Shown here piece by piece: positions 10,493 to 20,656 of a stretch of DNA of 64,000 nucleotides (positions are counted from its first letter, which is position 1; each line of letters begins with the position of its first letter). Made by a program: the position numbers and the translations under genes. The stretch covers positions 62,001 to 126,000 of the forward strand of contig NZ_CADEAG010000004.1 in NCBI RefSeq assembly GCF_902825155.1, written 5' to 3'. The notes under the pieces were generated by a model. The model was not told the DNA's origin and searched no databases. It saw only the letters and a program-made list of their open reading frames with translations. Source of the DNA: Bartonella taylorii 8TBB (lineage in GTDB: Bacteria; Pseudomonadota; Alphaproteobacteria; Rhizobiales; Rhizobiaceae).

Positions 10493-10649
10493 TGTGCAAC
10501 ACCAATCAACACAAGTATAAAATGCTCTTTTTACTTCTCTAAGAATGTGTTTAAAACTATTTTTTAGATTTTCACTACTCTTTTGCATAGCATGTACTCT
10601 CTTGGCACAACTATCGATAAAAACCCTCCTCTTCCCTCTTTTCCAATTA

Positions 10650-10691
10650 TAGCTAGAAGCTTATAAAAGATAGCTAGAAGCTTATAAAAGA
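10650..10691. repeat. Two exact tandem copies of a 21-base unit
   Basis: The unit starts TAGCTAGAAG and ends CTTATAAAAGA, and the two copies are identical and adjacent. They sit in the gap between the flavin reductase gene and dksA. A short tandem array of this kind may vary in copy number between strains. Confidence 0.85.
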
Positions 10692-10799
10692 AGGCGATAC
10701 AGATATTCAATATCATGTAAAATGAACTTCACCAGCAATTGGGCTAAACTTCAAATATATTAAAAAAAATCACCTTAAATATGCAAAAAACAAAAACTC

Positions 10800-11333
10800 T
10801 TATAAAGATAGAGTATGATATTCACGATTCAAATACATCAAAGCGTCTTTTTCTTGATTACGGTTGATTGCAACAACTTCACCAATCAAAACAAAATGGG
10901 TTGCATGTTCATGCCAACAAATCAAACGACAATCAAAAGACGCTAAAGCATCTGAAAGACTAGGTGCACCAGTCTGCAACGTACCCCATTGTGCTATATC
11001 AAAACGTTCATTTTGTGTGTAATTGCCACGTTTAGAAAAAATATCTGCTAATGAACGATGTTTTCCTGCTAGACTATTAACACAAAAATTTCCATTTTCC
11101 ATAAACAACTGATTCTTGAGGTTGTGCCGCATGAGGCAAACAAGAAGTGTTGGGGGATCATCAGATAAAGAACAACACGCTGAAACTGTCACCCCGCGCC
11201 GTCCTTTAATGCCATTCGTTGTCACAATATGCACAGCTCCTGCAAAATGACTCATAGCATCTCGATATTCTTGCGAAGAAACAGTAATATTATGTTGAAG
11301 TTCAGGCATTAAATGTGTTGTATGGTTTGACAT
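10800..11333 (-). CDS. Flavin reductase-domain protein
   Basis: A protein of about 177 residues with the FMN-binding split-barrel fold of the HpaC/RutF flavin reductase family. Family features include YRDAMSHFAGAVHIVTT at the start, GVTVSACCSLSDDPPTLLVC in the middle and a C-terminal LIGEVVAI strand. Such proteins reduce FMN or FAD with NAD(P)H to supply a partner monooxygenase. No partner monooxygenase lies next to it; the FAD monooxygenase at 31 kb is of a self-reducing type. The ATG at 11333 follows GTGAAAGAT; an in-frame GTG at 11342 would add three residues. The substrate is not inferable. Confidence 0.75.
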   Translation of the reverse strand: MSNHTTHLMPELQHNITVSSQEYRDAMSHFAGAVHIVTTNGIKGRRGVTVSACCSLSDDPPTLLVCLMRHNLKNQLFMENGNFCVNSLAGKHRSLADIFSKRGNYTQNERFDIAQWGTLQTGAPSLSDALASFDCRLICWHEHATHFVLIGEVVAINRNQEKDALMYLNREYHTLSL

Positions 11334-11464
11334 ATCTTTCACTTATACAGCTTTAAAATTCCAAGTGATCTTTCCATAAAAAGATCTATTCATATACTCT
11401 ATAATACAAATGATGTTTTAGTATACAGAATTACATGCTAAAAAAGCCAACCTAGGAGATCTTA

Positions 11465-12139
11465 ATGCCTCATTCTCATCTCATTTCACCTTCACTCTTG
11501 GCTTCTGATTTTTCCAAACTTGGCAAAGAAGTATTAGATGTTGTTGATGCCGGTGCAGATTGGTTGCATCTTGATATAATGGATGGCCACTTTGTCCCTA
11601 ATATCACTTTTGGCCCTGATGTCGTCAAGACACTCCGTCCATTAACCAAAGCAATATTTGACGTTCATCTGATGATCGCACCTGTAGATCCTTATCTTGA
11701 AGCTTTTGCACAAGCTGGTTCAGATATTATAACCATTCATGCTGAAGCAAGCCCCCATCTTCATCGTTCACTACAAATAATCAAAGCAACAGGAAAAAAA
11801 GCAGGAATTGCAATCAATCCAAGTACACCAGAACATGTGCTTGAATATTTGCTTGATCAATTAGATCTTATCCTCATCATGACAGTCAATCCTGGTTTTG
11901 GTGGACAAAATTTCATTCCAGAAATGAAAGATAAAATCAAACGCGTTAAAAGCATGATCGCTAACAGGCCTATTGATCTCGAAGTAGATGGTGGTATCAC
12001 AGTTGATACAATTGGAATAGCTGCAAAAGCTGGTGCAAATGTATTTGTTGCAGGCTCTGCAATTTATAAAGATGGAAACAAAGAACTTTACAAAACACGT
12101 ATTAACGCACTGCGCCAAGCAGCAGCTCTCTCACAATAA
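11465..12139 (+). CDS. rpe: Ribulose-phosphate 3-epimerase
   Basis: Rpe interconverts D-ribulose 5-phosphate and D-xylulose 5-phosphate in the pentose phosphate pathway. At 224 residues it is a standard TIM barrel. The signatures are LHLDIMDGHFVPN (metal-binding His and Asp), DVHLMI, MTVNPGFGGQ and EVDGGI near the C-terminal phosphate site. The ribosome site AGGAG precedes the ATG. The gene ends nine bases before purB, so the two are probably cotranscribed, linking supply of pentose phosphate for PRPP to purine synthesis. Confidence 0.95.
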   Translation: MPHSHLISPSLLASDFSKLGKEVLDVVDAGADWLHLDIMDGHFVPNITFGPDVVKTLRPLTKAIFDVHLMIAPVDPYLEAFAQAGSDIITIHAEASPHLHRSLQIIKATGKKAGIAINPSTPEHVLEYLLDQLDLILIMTVNPGFGGQNFIPEMKDKIKRVKSMIANRPIDLEVDGGITVDTIGIAAKAGANVFVAGSAIYKDGNKELYKTRINALRQAAALSQ

Positions 12140-12148
12140 GGAAAAATC

Positions 12149-13453
12149 ATGATAGCACGTTATTCCCGATCTGAAATGGTAACAATTTGGTCAGCAAAAA
12201 CGAAATATCGTATTTGGTTTGAAATTGAAGCACATGCCTGTGATGCACTTGCTGAACTAGGAATTATTCCAAAAGAAGCAGCAAAGATTATATGGAAAAA
12301 AGGGGGCGCAGCCGAATTTGATGTTAATCGCATTAATGAAATTGAGGCAATCACCAAGCATGATGTTATCGCATTCCTAACCCACTTAGCTGAATTTGTT
12401 GGACCAGAAGCACGCTTCATCCACCAAGGTATGACATCATCAGATGTTCTAGATACAACGCTAAATATTCAGTTGATGCGTGCGAGTGATATTTTGCTAA
12501 AAGACATAGAGCAACTTCTTGAAGCGTTAAAAAAACGTGCCTTTGAACATAAAGAAACAATCACCATTGGGCGAAGTCACGGCATTCATGCTGAACCAAC
12601 AACATTTGGAGTCAAATTCGCCCTTGCATATGCTGAATTTTCCCGTTGCCGCAAACGCCTTCTTGCAGCACGTGAAGAAATTTCTACTTGTGCTATTTCA
12701 GGAGCCGTAGGAACTTTTGCTAACATTGATCCACGCGTTGAAGAACATGTAGCAAAAGCATTGGGTATGCGTTTTGAACCCGTTTCTACCCAAGTTATAC
12801 CACGTGATCGTCATGCTATGTTCTTTGCAACGCTTGGTGTTATTGCTTCATCCATTGAACGGCTAGCTATAGAAATACGTCATCTACAACGAACAGAAGT
12901 ACTTGAAGTAGAAGAGCATTTCTCACCTGGGCAAAAAGGCTCATCTGCTATGCCCCATAAACGTAATCCAGTTTTAACAGAAAATTTAACTGGGTTAGCG
13001 CGTATGGTACGTGCATACGCAATACCTGCCATGGAAAATGTAGCACTTTGGCATGAACGAGACATTTCTCATTCATCTGTTGAGCGTTATATTGGCCCTG
13101 ACGCTACCATTACACTTGATTTTGCTCTTGCCAGACTCACATCTGTCATTGAAAACCTAATTGTCTATCCCAAAAATATGCAAAAAAATCTTAATAAATT
13201 CCGCGGGCTTGTTCATTCACAACGAGTGCTTTTAGCACTCACGCAAGCTGGGATTAGTCGTGAAGATTCTTATCGGATTGTACAACGAAATGCGATGAAG
13301 GTTTGGGAACAAGGAAAAGATTTTTTAGAAGAACTGCTCAATGACGGCGATATTACAAAAGTCTTAAGTGAAGCGGAACTTCGCGAAAAATTCGACCTTT
13401 CTTACCACACCAAACATATTAACACGATTTTTAAACGCGTTTTTGGGAAATGA
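12149..13453 (+). CDS. purB: Adenylosuccinate lyase
   Basis: PurB removes fumarate from SAICAR and from adenylosuccinate, so it acts twice in purine synthesis. The 434-residue protein shows the fumarase/aspartase superfamily signature GSSAMPHKRNP, the TSSDVLDT block and GRSHGIHAEPTTFG. AAGGAAAAATC provides a close ribosome site. It follows rpe by nine bases and precedes a small hydrolase gene and purC on the same strand. Confidence 0.95.
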   Translation: MIARYSRSEMVTIWSAKTKYRIWFEIEAHACDALAELGIIPKEAAKIIWKKGGAAEFDVNRINEIEAITKHDVIAFLTHLAEFVGPEARFIHQGMTSSDVLDTTLNIQLMRASDILLKDIEQLLEALKKRAFEHKETITIGRSHGIHAEPTTFGVKFALAYAEFSRCRKRLLAAREEISTCAISGAVGTFANIDPRVEEHVAKALGMRFEPVSTQVIPRDRHAMFFATLGVIASSIERLAIEIRHLQRTEVLEVEEHFSPGQKGSSAMPHKRNPVLTENLTGLARMVRAYAIPAMENVALWHERDISHSSVERYIGPDATITLDFALARLTSVIENLIVYPKNMQKNLNKFRGLVHSQRVLLALTQAGISREDSYRIVQRNAMKVWEQGKDFLEELLNDGDITKVLSEAELREKFDLSYHTKHINTIFKRVFGK

Positions 13454-13530
13454 CGAAGATTGCATATCAGGAACAGAGTTATTGTCTTCTACCTATGAGA
13501 CAAAACCTATTGTAATGAAAGAAATAGTTC

Positions 13531-14079
13531 ATGAAAGCAAATCAACTCGATATTCTTATTGTTCCTGGCTACAAAGGATCTGGTCCTGATCATTGGCAAA
13601 CACGATGGGAAAAAAAATTGTCTACGGCCCGCCGCGTTAAACAAGCCCATTGGTCAAAACCTGTTTGTGAAGAATGGGTTAACGAGGTTAAAATCGCCAT
13701 TGCACAAGCTCAAAAACCCGTTATGATTATTGCCCATTCATTAGGAGTTCCAACGGCTATTCAAGCAACGCTAAAAAACGCAGAAAAAGTTTGTGGTGCC
13801 TTTTTTGTTGCACCTCCAGATGTAAGTAATGAAAAAATACGCCCCAAACATTTAATGACATTTGGCCCCTATTATTGCAAAAAATTATCCTTTCCCTCTG
13901 TAGTTGTAGCCAGCCGAAACGATGAATTTTGTCAATTCTCAGTAGCAGAGAACCTTGCCAATGATTGGGGAGCTCTCTTTGTTGACGCTGGTCAGTCAGG
14001 CCACATTAATGCAGAATCTGGATATGGACCTTGGCCTGAAGGGCTTATGGTTCTCTCCCATTTTCTTGCAAAAATCTGA
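13531..14079 (+). CDS. RBBP9/YdeN-family serine hydrolase
   Basis: A small alpha/beta hydrolase of 182 residues. It begins DILIVPGYKGSGPDHWQTRW, the family hallmark. The nucleophile elbow is AHSLG, the acid is probably in RNDEFC, and the catalytic His is in SGHINAESG. Members are cytoplasmic and their natural substrates are largely unknown. It lies between purB and purC, an order I associate with other Rhizobiales, though no purine-related role is established. Confidence 0.82.
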   Translation: MKANQLDILIVPGYKGSGPDHWQTRWEKKLSTARRVKQAHWSKPVCEEWVNEVKIAIAQAQKPVMIIAHSLGVPTAIQATLKNAEKVCGAFFVAPPDVSNEKIRPKHLMTFGPYYCKKLSFPSVVVASRNDEFCQFSVAENLANDWGALFVDAGQSGHINAESGYGPWPEGLMVLSHFLAKI

Positions 14080-14252
14080 TCCAAAAAAGATAATCGTCTT
14101 TACCCTATCTACGCAGTTCCATTTTTCTTTTGCAGCCCCACAATGACAAAAGTTATAAGAAGTGTTATAGCAATCATTGAGAATTTCTGCCAATTAGGAT
14201 AGTATCACTTATCAACGCTATTTAAAACCTCTCAAACCAATAGAGAACTATA

Positions 14253-15017
14253 ATGAATCGTCGCCACCGTATATATGAAGGCAAGGCCAAAATTTTATAT
14301 GAAGGACCTGAACCAGGAACCTATATTCAATTTTTTAAAGATGACGCAACTGCCTTTAATGCAAAAAAGCATGAAGTTATCGACGGAAAAGGGGTTTTAA
14401 ATAACCGTATTTCGGAACATATCTTCAGCCATCTTAGCCGTTTGGGTATCCCAACACATTTTATCAAGCGTATAAATATGCGCGAACAACTCATTAAAGC
14501 CGTTGAAATTATTCCGTTGGAGGTTGTTGTTCGAAACATTGCCGCTGGCTCTCTTTCTAAACGTTTGGGATTGGAAGAAGGAACCGCTCTTTCGCAATCC
14601 ATCATTGAATTTTATTATAAAAATGATTCTCTTGATGACCCAATGGTAACTGAAGAACATATCACTGCCTTTGGATGGGCTGTTCCACAAGAGATAGAAG
14701 ACATTATGCAACTTGCGATTCGTATTAATGATTTTCTTTCTGGACTTTTTGCAGGTGTTAATATTCAATTAGTTGATTTTAAAATGGAATTTGGTCGTTT
14801 GTGGGAAGATGAAACGATGCGCATTGTTCTTGCTGATGAAATCTCACCTGATTCTGCCCGACTATGGGATATGCAAACACGAGAAAAAATGGATAAAGAT
14901 CGTTTTCGGCATGATATGGGGGGACTTATTAACGCTTACCAAGAAGTTGCCAAACGTCTCGGAATCATCAATGAAAATGAGCCTCCACGACCAAGTGGTC
15001 CCGTTTTAGTAAAATAA
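14253..15017 (+). CDS. purC: SAICAR synthase
   Basis: PurC joins aspartate to CAIR using ATP, forming SAICAR. The 254-residue protein starts [13 protein letters not shown] and has the signature [11 protein letters not shown] and the [10 protein letters not shown] and LADEISPDS motifs of the ATP-grasp-like fold. It is followed after 86 bases by purS, and the run purC-purS-purQ-purL is probably transcribed together. Confidence 0.95.
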   Translation: MNRRHRIYEGKAKILYEGPEPGTYIQFFKDDATAFNAKKHEVIDGKGVLNNRISEHIFSHLSRLGIPTHFIKRINMREQLIKAVEIIPLEVVVRNIAAGSLSKRLGLEEGTALSQSIIEFYYKNDSLDDPMVTEEHITAFGWAVPQEIEDIMQLAIRINDFLSGLFAGVNIQLVDFKMEFGRLWEDETMRIVLADEISPDSARLWDMQTREKMDKDRFRHDMGGLINAYQEVAKRLGIINENEPPRPSGPVLVK

Positions 15018-15103
15018 ACAATAAGATGACGTTATATCACCTTCCTTGACATTGGTAAGTAGACCTCCTCAAGGAGAGAGATTTTAGCAACAGGAAATAA
15101 GAA

Positions 15104-15343
15104 ATGAAAGCACGCGTTACAGTTACCCTAAAAAGCAGCGTTCTTGATCCACAAGGAGAAGCGATTGTTAATGCTTTAAAAAGTTTAGCTTTCAAAGGCA
15201 TTCACTCTATTCGCCAAGGGAAGGTTTTTGATGTTGTGCTTGATGATCAACCTGCTGAAACGGCAAAGCAAAAACTCGAAAAAATGTGTGAAGAGTTACT
15301 TGCAAATACTGTTATTGAAAATTACACTGTAGAACTTCTTTAA
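15104..15343 (+). CDS. purS: PurS subunit of FGAM synthase
   Basis: The 79-residue protein is the small dimeric subunit that joins PurQ and the short PurL into FGAM synthase. Family features are the opening KARVTVTLKSSVLDPQGEA and the VRQGK-like IRQGKVFDV segment. A GGAAATAAGAA ribosome region precedes the ATG. Its presence agrees with the short form of PurL encoded downstream. Confidence 0.93.
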   Translation: MKARVTVTLKSSVLDPQGEAIVNALKSLAFKGIHSIRQGKVFDVVLDDQPAETAKQKLEKMCEELLANTVIENYTVELL

Positions 15344-15355
15344 ATGGAACTTTCC

Positions 15356-16027
15356 ATGAAAACTGCCATCATTCAATTGCCTGGACTAAATCGCGACCGA
15401 GATATGGTCGCAGCATTACATCATATAACAGGCGTTGAACCATTCAAAATTTGGCAAACAGATTCAACAATTCCAGATGTAGATGTCATTGTTATTCCTG
15501 GTGGTTTTTCTTATGGGGATTACTTAAGATGTGGCGCTATTGGCGCACGAACACCAGTTTTACAAGCCGTTCGTGAGAAAGCAGAAAAAGGTATTACAAT
15601 AATCGGTATATGTAATGGATTTCAAATTCTATTGGAAGCTGGATTATTACCCGGTGCTTTAATGCGTAATGCTTCATTGAAATTTGTTTGTCGTGAAATA
15701 AAGCTTGAAGTAACCAATACCAATACAAAATTTTCTCGATATTATTCTAAAGGACAAATCATTCGTTGTCCTGTTGCACATCATGATGGAAATTATTTTG
15801 TTAACAGTGAAATATTAAAACAAATGGAAGATAATGAGCAAATTGTTTTCCGCTACGCAGAAAATACAAACCCTAATGGTTCACTTAATAATATTGCTGG
15901 TATTACCAATAAAGCTGGTAATATTCTTGGTATGATGCCTCACCCTGAAAATTTCATTGAACCAGCACATGGTGGTACTGATGGCCGCTTACTTTTCCAA
16001 AGTGCTTTAGAATTTGCAAATGGGTAA
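15356..16027 (+). CDS. purQ: PurQ glutaminase subunit of FGAM synthase
   Basis: PurQ is the class I glutamine amidotransferase that supplies ammonia to PurL. From the ATG at 15356 it has 223 residues. The catalytic Cys is in GICNGFQ, and the His/Glu pair lies in MMPHPENF near the end. The [14 protein letters not shown] block is typical. The start at 15356 gives the normal N-terminus KTAIIQLPG and has GGAA seven bases upstream; an ATG at 15344 directly abutting purS would add four residues. Confidence 0.94.
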   Translation: MKTAIIQLPGLNRDRDMVAALHHITGVEPFKIWQTDSTIPDVDVIVIPGGFSYGDYLRCGAIGARTPVLQAVREKAEKGITIIGICNGFQILLEAGLLPGALMRNASLKFVCREIKLEVTNTNTKFSRYYSKGQIIRCPVAHHDGNYFVNSEILKQMEDNEQIVFRYAENTNPNGSLNNIAGITNKAGNILGMMPHPENFIEPAHGGTDGRLLFQSALEFANG

Positions 16028-16329
16028 TAATAAAAGAGAAATTATGTTATTTAACTTTTTTAAAGTCAAAAATCTCTATCATCTCCTATGCAGTAAATTT
16101 ACGAATCAAAGACTTTACAGACCCAGTGGATGGTATTTCTCTAAAAACACACAAAGATTTATTCAAAAGCCGTTTCTGGTCTTTGAATCACCGAATAAAT
16201 CACTAGAGTCTCAGTTAATGGTTTGTGCACTTCTGCCTTATCAAACAATACAACCATTTATGATCTAAGCTGCTAGATTTAAAAGAATAAAAATGCTAAA
16301 TTTTGATTAATTTTACGGATAAACTACTC
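16028..16329. other. Gap between purQ and purL, no recognised gene
   Basis: About 300 bases separate two subunit genes that are often adjacent. A short open frame (about 75 codons from an ATG near 16044) runs through it, but it resembles no family I know and has no clear ribosome site. It may be an eroded gene or plain spacer. Confidence 0.35.
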
Positions 16330-18543
16330 ATGAATCCTTGCAATAATAATATCGCCATTACACCAGAATTAATTGCACAACACGGTTTAAAAGATGATGA
16401 GTATCAACATATCCTAACCTTAATTGGGAGAGAGCCAACATTTACTGAGCTGGGAATTTTTTCTGCAATGTGGAACGAACATTGTTCTTATAAATCATCT
16501 AAAAAGTGGCTTAAAACTCTCCCAACAAAAGGAAAGTGTGTTATTCAAGGACCTGGTGAAAATGCTGGTGTTGTGGATATTGGTGAAGGTCAATGCGTAG
16601 TTTTCAAAATGGAGAGTCATAACCATCCCTCCTACATTGAGCCTTATCAAGGTGCGGCGACAGGTGTTGGTGGCATTTTACGAGATGTCTTTACAATGGG
16701 TGCCCGCCCTATCGCAACCATGAATGCATTGCGATTTGGTTCTCCTGATCATCCTCGAACACGCCATCTTGTTGCTGGTGTCGTTTCTGGAATTGGTGGC
16801 TATGGAAATTCTTTTGGTGTTCCAACCATTGGAGGAGAAGTGAATTTTGATAAGCGTTACAATGGCAATATCCTTGTCAACGCTTTTGCCGCTGGTATTG
16901 CAAAAACAAACTCTCTTTTTTACTCTAAAGCGCAAGGAGTAGGGCTTCCTGTCGTTTATCTTGGTGCCAAAACAGGACGTGATGGTGTCGGTGGAGCAAC
17001 AATGGCTTCTGCCGAATTTGATGATTCAATCAGTGAAAAACGCCCAACCGTTCAAGTGGGTGATCCTTTTACGGAAAAATGCCTTTTTGAAGCTTGCTTA
17101 GAACTCATGGAACTAGGAGCTGTCATTGCTATCCAAGATATGGGAGCAGCAGGCTTAACATCTTCTGCAGTTGAAATGGGAGCAAAAGGAAATTTGGGTA
17201 TAGAGCTTAACCTCGATAAAGTTCCTGTTCGTGAAGAAAACATGACAGCCTACGAAATGATGCTTTCTGAAAGCCAAGAGCGTATGCTCATGGTTCTGAA
17301 ACCAGAAATGGAACAACAAGCAGCTAAAATTTTTCATAAATGGGGACTTCATTTTTCCATTATTGGCAAAACAACAGATGATTTACGTTTTCGCGTAAAG
17401 CATCAAGGGGAAGAAGTCGTTAATCTTCCTATAAAAGAACTGGGGAATGAAGCACCTGTTTATGATCGTCCTTGGAGTGAGCCTGCTAAAAAAACACTTC
17501 TTAAAGCAGAAGACGTTGAGAAAGTCGAAAATCTTGGTGATGCACTCCTTACACTGTTAAACTCTGCCAATCAAAGTTCACGGCGATGGATTTATGAACA
17601 ATATGACACTTTTATACAAGGTAATACGCTTGTTCGCCCAGGAGGCGATGCAGGAGTCGTCCGTGTAAGCAATAACGACAAACGTGCTCTTGCCTTTTCT
17701 TCTGATGTGACACCTCGATATTGTGAAGCTGATCCCTACGAAGGAGGAAAACAAGCCGTTGCAGAATGCTGGAGAAATATTAGCACTACGGGCGCAAAAC
17801 CACTAGCCGCTACAGATAATCTCAATTTTGGTAACCCTGAAAAGCCTGAAATTATGGGACAGTTCGTTTTTGCTATTAAAGGCATAGGTGAAGCTTGTAA
17901 AGCTCTCGATTTTCCTATCGTTTCAGGCAATGTCTCTCTTTATAATGAAACCAATGGAGAAGCAATTCCTCCTACCCCCACAATCGCTGGTATTGGTCTT
18001 CTTGACGACTGGTCTAAAATGGTGACAATCAGCGGTATGCAACATGGAGATAATATTGTTCTGATTGGAGCTTGCGGCTCTCATCTAGGACAATCAATCT
18101 ACGCACGGGACATTTTAAATATTGATACAGGTGCACCACCTCATGTCGATTTACAACTTGAAAAAAAGCATGGACAATTTGTTCGAGATGTCATTCATCG
18201 TGGTTTTGTTCATGCCGCGCATGACATTTCTGATGGAGGATTAGCTATTGCACTTGCAGAAATGGTCATAAAAGCAGGTAAAGGAATCAAAGCAAAATTA
18301 AGCAATCAATCACCAGAGCATGCAGAACTTTTCGGAGAAGACCAAGGGCGTTATCTCTTAGCAATCAAACCTGAAGCACTGAATAGCCTTAAAGAACTTG
18401 CACAAATAAGTGCAATTTCCTTAACAAAGCTTGGTATAGTTGAAGGCACTTTGCTTAATATAGATGGGATATTAAAACTTTCTGTAGATGAGCTCATACA
18501 AGCCTATGAAAGCTGGTTTCCAGAATTTATGGGCGAAAAATAA
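16330..18543 (+). CDS. purL: PurL, FGAM synthase large subunit (short form)
   Basis: PurL amidates FGAR to FGAM with ATP and ammonia from PurQ. The protein has about 737 residues, the short type that needs separate PurS and PurQ. Visible blocks are [52 protein letters not shown] and, in the second half, [14 protein letters not shown]. The ATG at 16330 gives the usual start; an in-frame TTG at 16303 is less likely. bolA and grxD follow on the same strand. Confidence 0.95.
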   Translation: MNPCNNNIAITPELIAQHGLKDDEYQHILTLIGREPTFTELGIFSAMWNEHCSYKSSKKWLKTLPTKGKCVIQGPGENAGVVDIGEGQCVVFKMESHNHPSYIEPYQGAATGVGGILRDVFTMGARPIATMNALRFGSPDHPRTRHLVAGVVSGIGGYGNSFGVPTIGGEVNFDKRYNGNILVNAFAAGIAKTNSLFYSKAQGVGLPVVYLGAKTGRDGVGGATMASAEFDDSISEKRPTVQVGDPFTEKCLFEACLELMELGAVIAIQDMGAAGLTSSAVEMGAKGNLGIELNLDKVPVREENMTAYEMMLSESQERMLMVLKPEMEQQAAKIFHKWGLHFSIIGKTTDDLRFRVKHQGEEVVNLPIKELGNEAPVYDRPWSEPAKKTLLKAEDVEKVENLGDALLTLLNSANQSSRRWIYEQYDTFIQGNTLVRPGGDAGVVRVSNNDKRALAFSSDVTPRYCEADPYEGGKQAVAECWRNISTTGAKPLAATDNLNFGNPEKPEIMGQFVFAIKGIGEACKALDFPIVSGNVSLYNETNGEAIPPTPTIAGIGLLDDWSKMVTISGMQHGDNIVLIGACGSHLGQSIYARDILNIDTGAPPHVDLQLEKKHGQFVRDVIHRGFVHAAHDISDGGLAIALAEMVIKAGKGIKAKLSNQSPEHAELFGEDQGRYLLAIKPEALNSLKELAQISAISLTKLGIVEGTLLNIDGILKLSVDELIQAYESWFPEFMGEK

Positions 18544-18613
18544 AGATTTTTTTCATTTCTCTTGGACCTTATGCTAATCTTACTAACAAATTAACAAACA
18601 CAGGAGAACAATC

Positions 18614-18847
18614 ATGGCAATGAGTGCCAGTGCAATTGAAGCACTTATTCGCGAAGGCATTCCCGATGCAACTGTAACAATTCATGATCTTGCTGGCGAT
18701 GGAGAACATTACGCTGCAGAAGTTATTTCCGAAAGTTTTCGCGGTAAAAGCCGTGTTCAGCAACATAAAATGGTCTATGATGCTCTTAAAGGCAATATGG
18801 GAAACGACCTCCATGCTTTAGCACTACAAACCAATATTCCCAAATAA
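18614..18847 (+). CDS. BolA-family protein
   Basis: The 77-residue protein has the class II KH-like fold of BolA/IbaG proteins. Features are IEALIREGIPDATVTIHDLAGDG, the middle SESFRGKSRVQQHKMVY and LHALALQT near the end. BolA proteins pair with monothiol CGFS glutaredoxins through a shared [2Fe-2S] cluster, and such a glutaredoxin is encoded about 100 bases downstream. AGGAGAAC supplies a strong ribosome site. I give no gene symbol because BolA and IbaG types are hard to separate by eye. Confidence 0.9.
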   Translation: MAMSASAIEALIREGIPDATVTIHDLAGDGEHYAAEVISESFRGKSRVQQHKMVYDALKGNMGNDLHALALQTNIPK

Positions 18848-18945
18848 TTTAAAAATTTCTTCTTGCATTCATTCACTCAATACGATTAGAAAATAGTATG
18901 AACATAAATACACACTTATAAAATCTGCAATATCGAGGAATAGAG

Positions 18946-19278
18946 ATGACTACTGTTCATAATTTTATTGACAACGAAATTAAAACAAATGATGTCATTT
19001 TATTCATGAAAGGAACACCTGATGCTCCACAATGCGGATTCTCAGGTCAAGTTGTTCAAATCCTTGACTATTTAGGGTTAAATTATAAAGGGATTAATAT
19101 TTTAACTTCTAATGAATTGCGTCAAGGAATCAAAAACTATTCAAATTGGCCAACAATTCCGCAACTTTATATAAAAGGTGAATTTGTTGGAGGCTGTGAT
19201 ATTGTTAAAGAAATGTTTCAAAACAATGAATTGCAAGAACTGCTAAAAGAAAAAGACATTCCCTGCAATAAATCATAA
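18946..19278 (+). CDS. grxD: Monothiol glutaredoxin Grx4 type
   Basis: The 110-residue protein has the monothiol motif CGFS with Cys30, preceded by LFMKGTPDAPQ and followed by the WPTIPQLYI and GGCDI motifs that bind glutathione. Grx4-type proteins carry [2Fe-2S] clusters between scaffold and target proteins, often with BolA. The adjacent BolA gene supports this role. GAGGAATAGAG precedes the ATG. Confidence 0.93.
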   Translation: MTTVHNFIDNEIKTNDVILFMKGTPDAPQCGFSGQVVQILDYLGLNYKGINILTSNELRQGIKNYSNWPTIPQLYIKGEFVGGCDIVKEMFQNNELQELLKEKDIPCNKS

Positions 19279-19346
19279 GCATCTCTTATTTTATCCAGTC
19301 TTTTATAGAACCGTGTTCAGTCGAAACTTTTATTTCAAGGACGCAT

Positions 19347-20597
19347 ATGTCACATTCAATCGACGAACAAACGCATAGTGATACGATTAGAAAAAAAATC
19401 GGCTATAAAGAATTTGTTATCCTCATTGGTTCGCTTATGGCCATCAATTCTATAGCCGTTGACATTATGCTGCCGGCTATGCCTGATATTTTGAACAGCT
19501 TACATGTCATTAATGAAAATGATCAGCATTATATCATTTCTTGTTATCTTATTAGCTATGGTATCACACAAATATTTTTTGGTCCAATAAGTGATCGTTA
19601 TGGGCGACGTAAGATCCTTCTCATTGGTCTTGCTTTTTATTCATTTACGGCGATTGGTTGTGCTTTTATATCCAATTTTTCTTTATTGCTTATTTTACGT
19701 ATCTTGCAAGGCATGGGAGGTGCCGCTATGCGTGTACTCACTGTTTCCATTGTACGTGATCTCTATAGTGGTCGAAAAATGGCAGAAGTCATGTCTATCG
19801 TCATGATGGTTTTTCTTATCGCACCAATGATTGGACCCGCAACAGGACAAATTATTCTACTATTCGGGCACTGGCAATTCATTTTTATATTCATGGCAAT
19901 GATCGGTTTTGGTCTCATGATTTGGATTCAATTGCGCTTGCCTGAAACTCTTTATGCACAACGCTCTCTTTCTTTTTCTTCGATCAGACATAATCTATGG
20001 ATCGTTATAACCAATCGCACAACACTCTGCTACACACTGGCAACTTCTATCATTCTAGGTTGCATTTTTACCGCCGTTAATACATCACAACAAACATATG
20101 AGGGGATTTATAACCTAGGTCTCTGGTTTCCCCTTGCATTTGCTCTTGGTGCTGCGTTTCAAGCTCTATCCTCATTCTTTAATTCTCAACTTGTCGGACG
20201 TCTCGGAATGCGCCGTATCGCACACACAATGCTTTTACTCTTTTGTGCCACTTCATTCATCTGGTTTGTCGGATCCATCTTAGCAGATGGCGTTATCCCT
20301 TTTCCTTTTTTCATGCTGTTGTTCTGCATACTAATGTTTGCATGCGGCGGTATTATGGCAAATTTCAATACACTTGCTCTCGAATCTGTAGGAAAAATCG
20401 CAGGAACAGCATCTTCTGTATCTGGCTTTCTTCAAACATCTATCGGAACAGGCCTTAGCTTTTTTATTGCGCAACAATTTAATGAAACAACCATCCCTAA
20501 TTCGGCAGGTTTTTTCTTTCTTAGTCTCATTGCCATAGTTCTAGTTTTATGGGCCGAACGTGGGCATTTCTTTAGGCAAAAAAATAATCCTGAATAA
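19347..20597 (+). CDS. MFS exporter, Bcr/CflA type
   Basis: A 12-helix major facilitator protein of 416 residues in the inner membrane. The opening helix ends in VDIMLPAMPDI, motif A reads FGPISDRYGRRK, and a GMGGAAMRVLTVSIVRD helix follows, as in the bicyclomycin/chloramphenicol exporter group (DHA1). The likely role is proton-driven export of a drug or metabolite; the substrate is unknown. It follows grxD by 68 bases and ends opposite parC. Confidence 0.8.
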   Translation: MSHSIDEQTHSDTIRKKIGYKEFVILIGSLMAINSIAVDIMLPAMPDILNSLHVINENDQHYIISCYLISYGITQIFFGPISDRYGRRKILLIGLAFYSFTAIGCAFISNFSLLLILRILQGMGGAAMRVLTVSIVRDLYSGRKMAEVMSIVMMVFLIAPMIGPATGQIILLFGHWQFIFIFMAMIGFGLMIWIQLRLPETLYAQRSLSFSSIRHNLWIVITNRTTLCYTLATSIILGCIFTAVNTSQQTYEGIYNLGLWFPLAFALGAAFQALSSFFNSQLVGRLGMRRIAHTMLLLFCATSFIWFVGSILADGVIPFPFFMLLFCILMFACGGIMANFNTLALESVGKIAGTASSVSGFLQTSIGTGLSFFIAQQFNETTIPNSAGFFFLSLIAIVLVLWAERGHFFRQKNNPE

Positions 20598-20606
20598 ATA
20601 TCGTGA

Positions 20607-20630
20607 TAAAAAAGGTTAAAAGCCACCTTT
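20607..20630 (-). terminator. Possible terminator of parC
   Basis: On the minus strand AAAGGT, an eight-base loop and ACCTTT are followed by a run of T (plus-strand 20605-20610 is A-rich). It lies about 27 bases beyond the parC stop. The stem is short. Confidence 0.45.
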
Positions 20631-20656
20631 ACCAAAGATTAAGTATGCAGTACAAT

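Noticed and set aside
16014..16268. Open frame of 84 codons between purQ and purL
   Set aside because: It begins inside purQ and resembles nothing known. I kept it only as a described gap, not as a gene.
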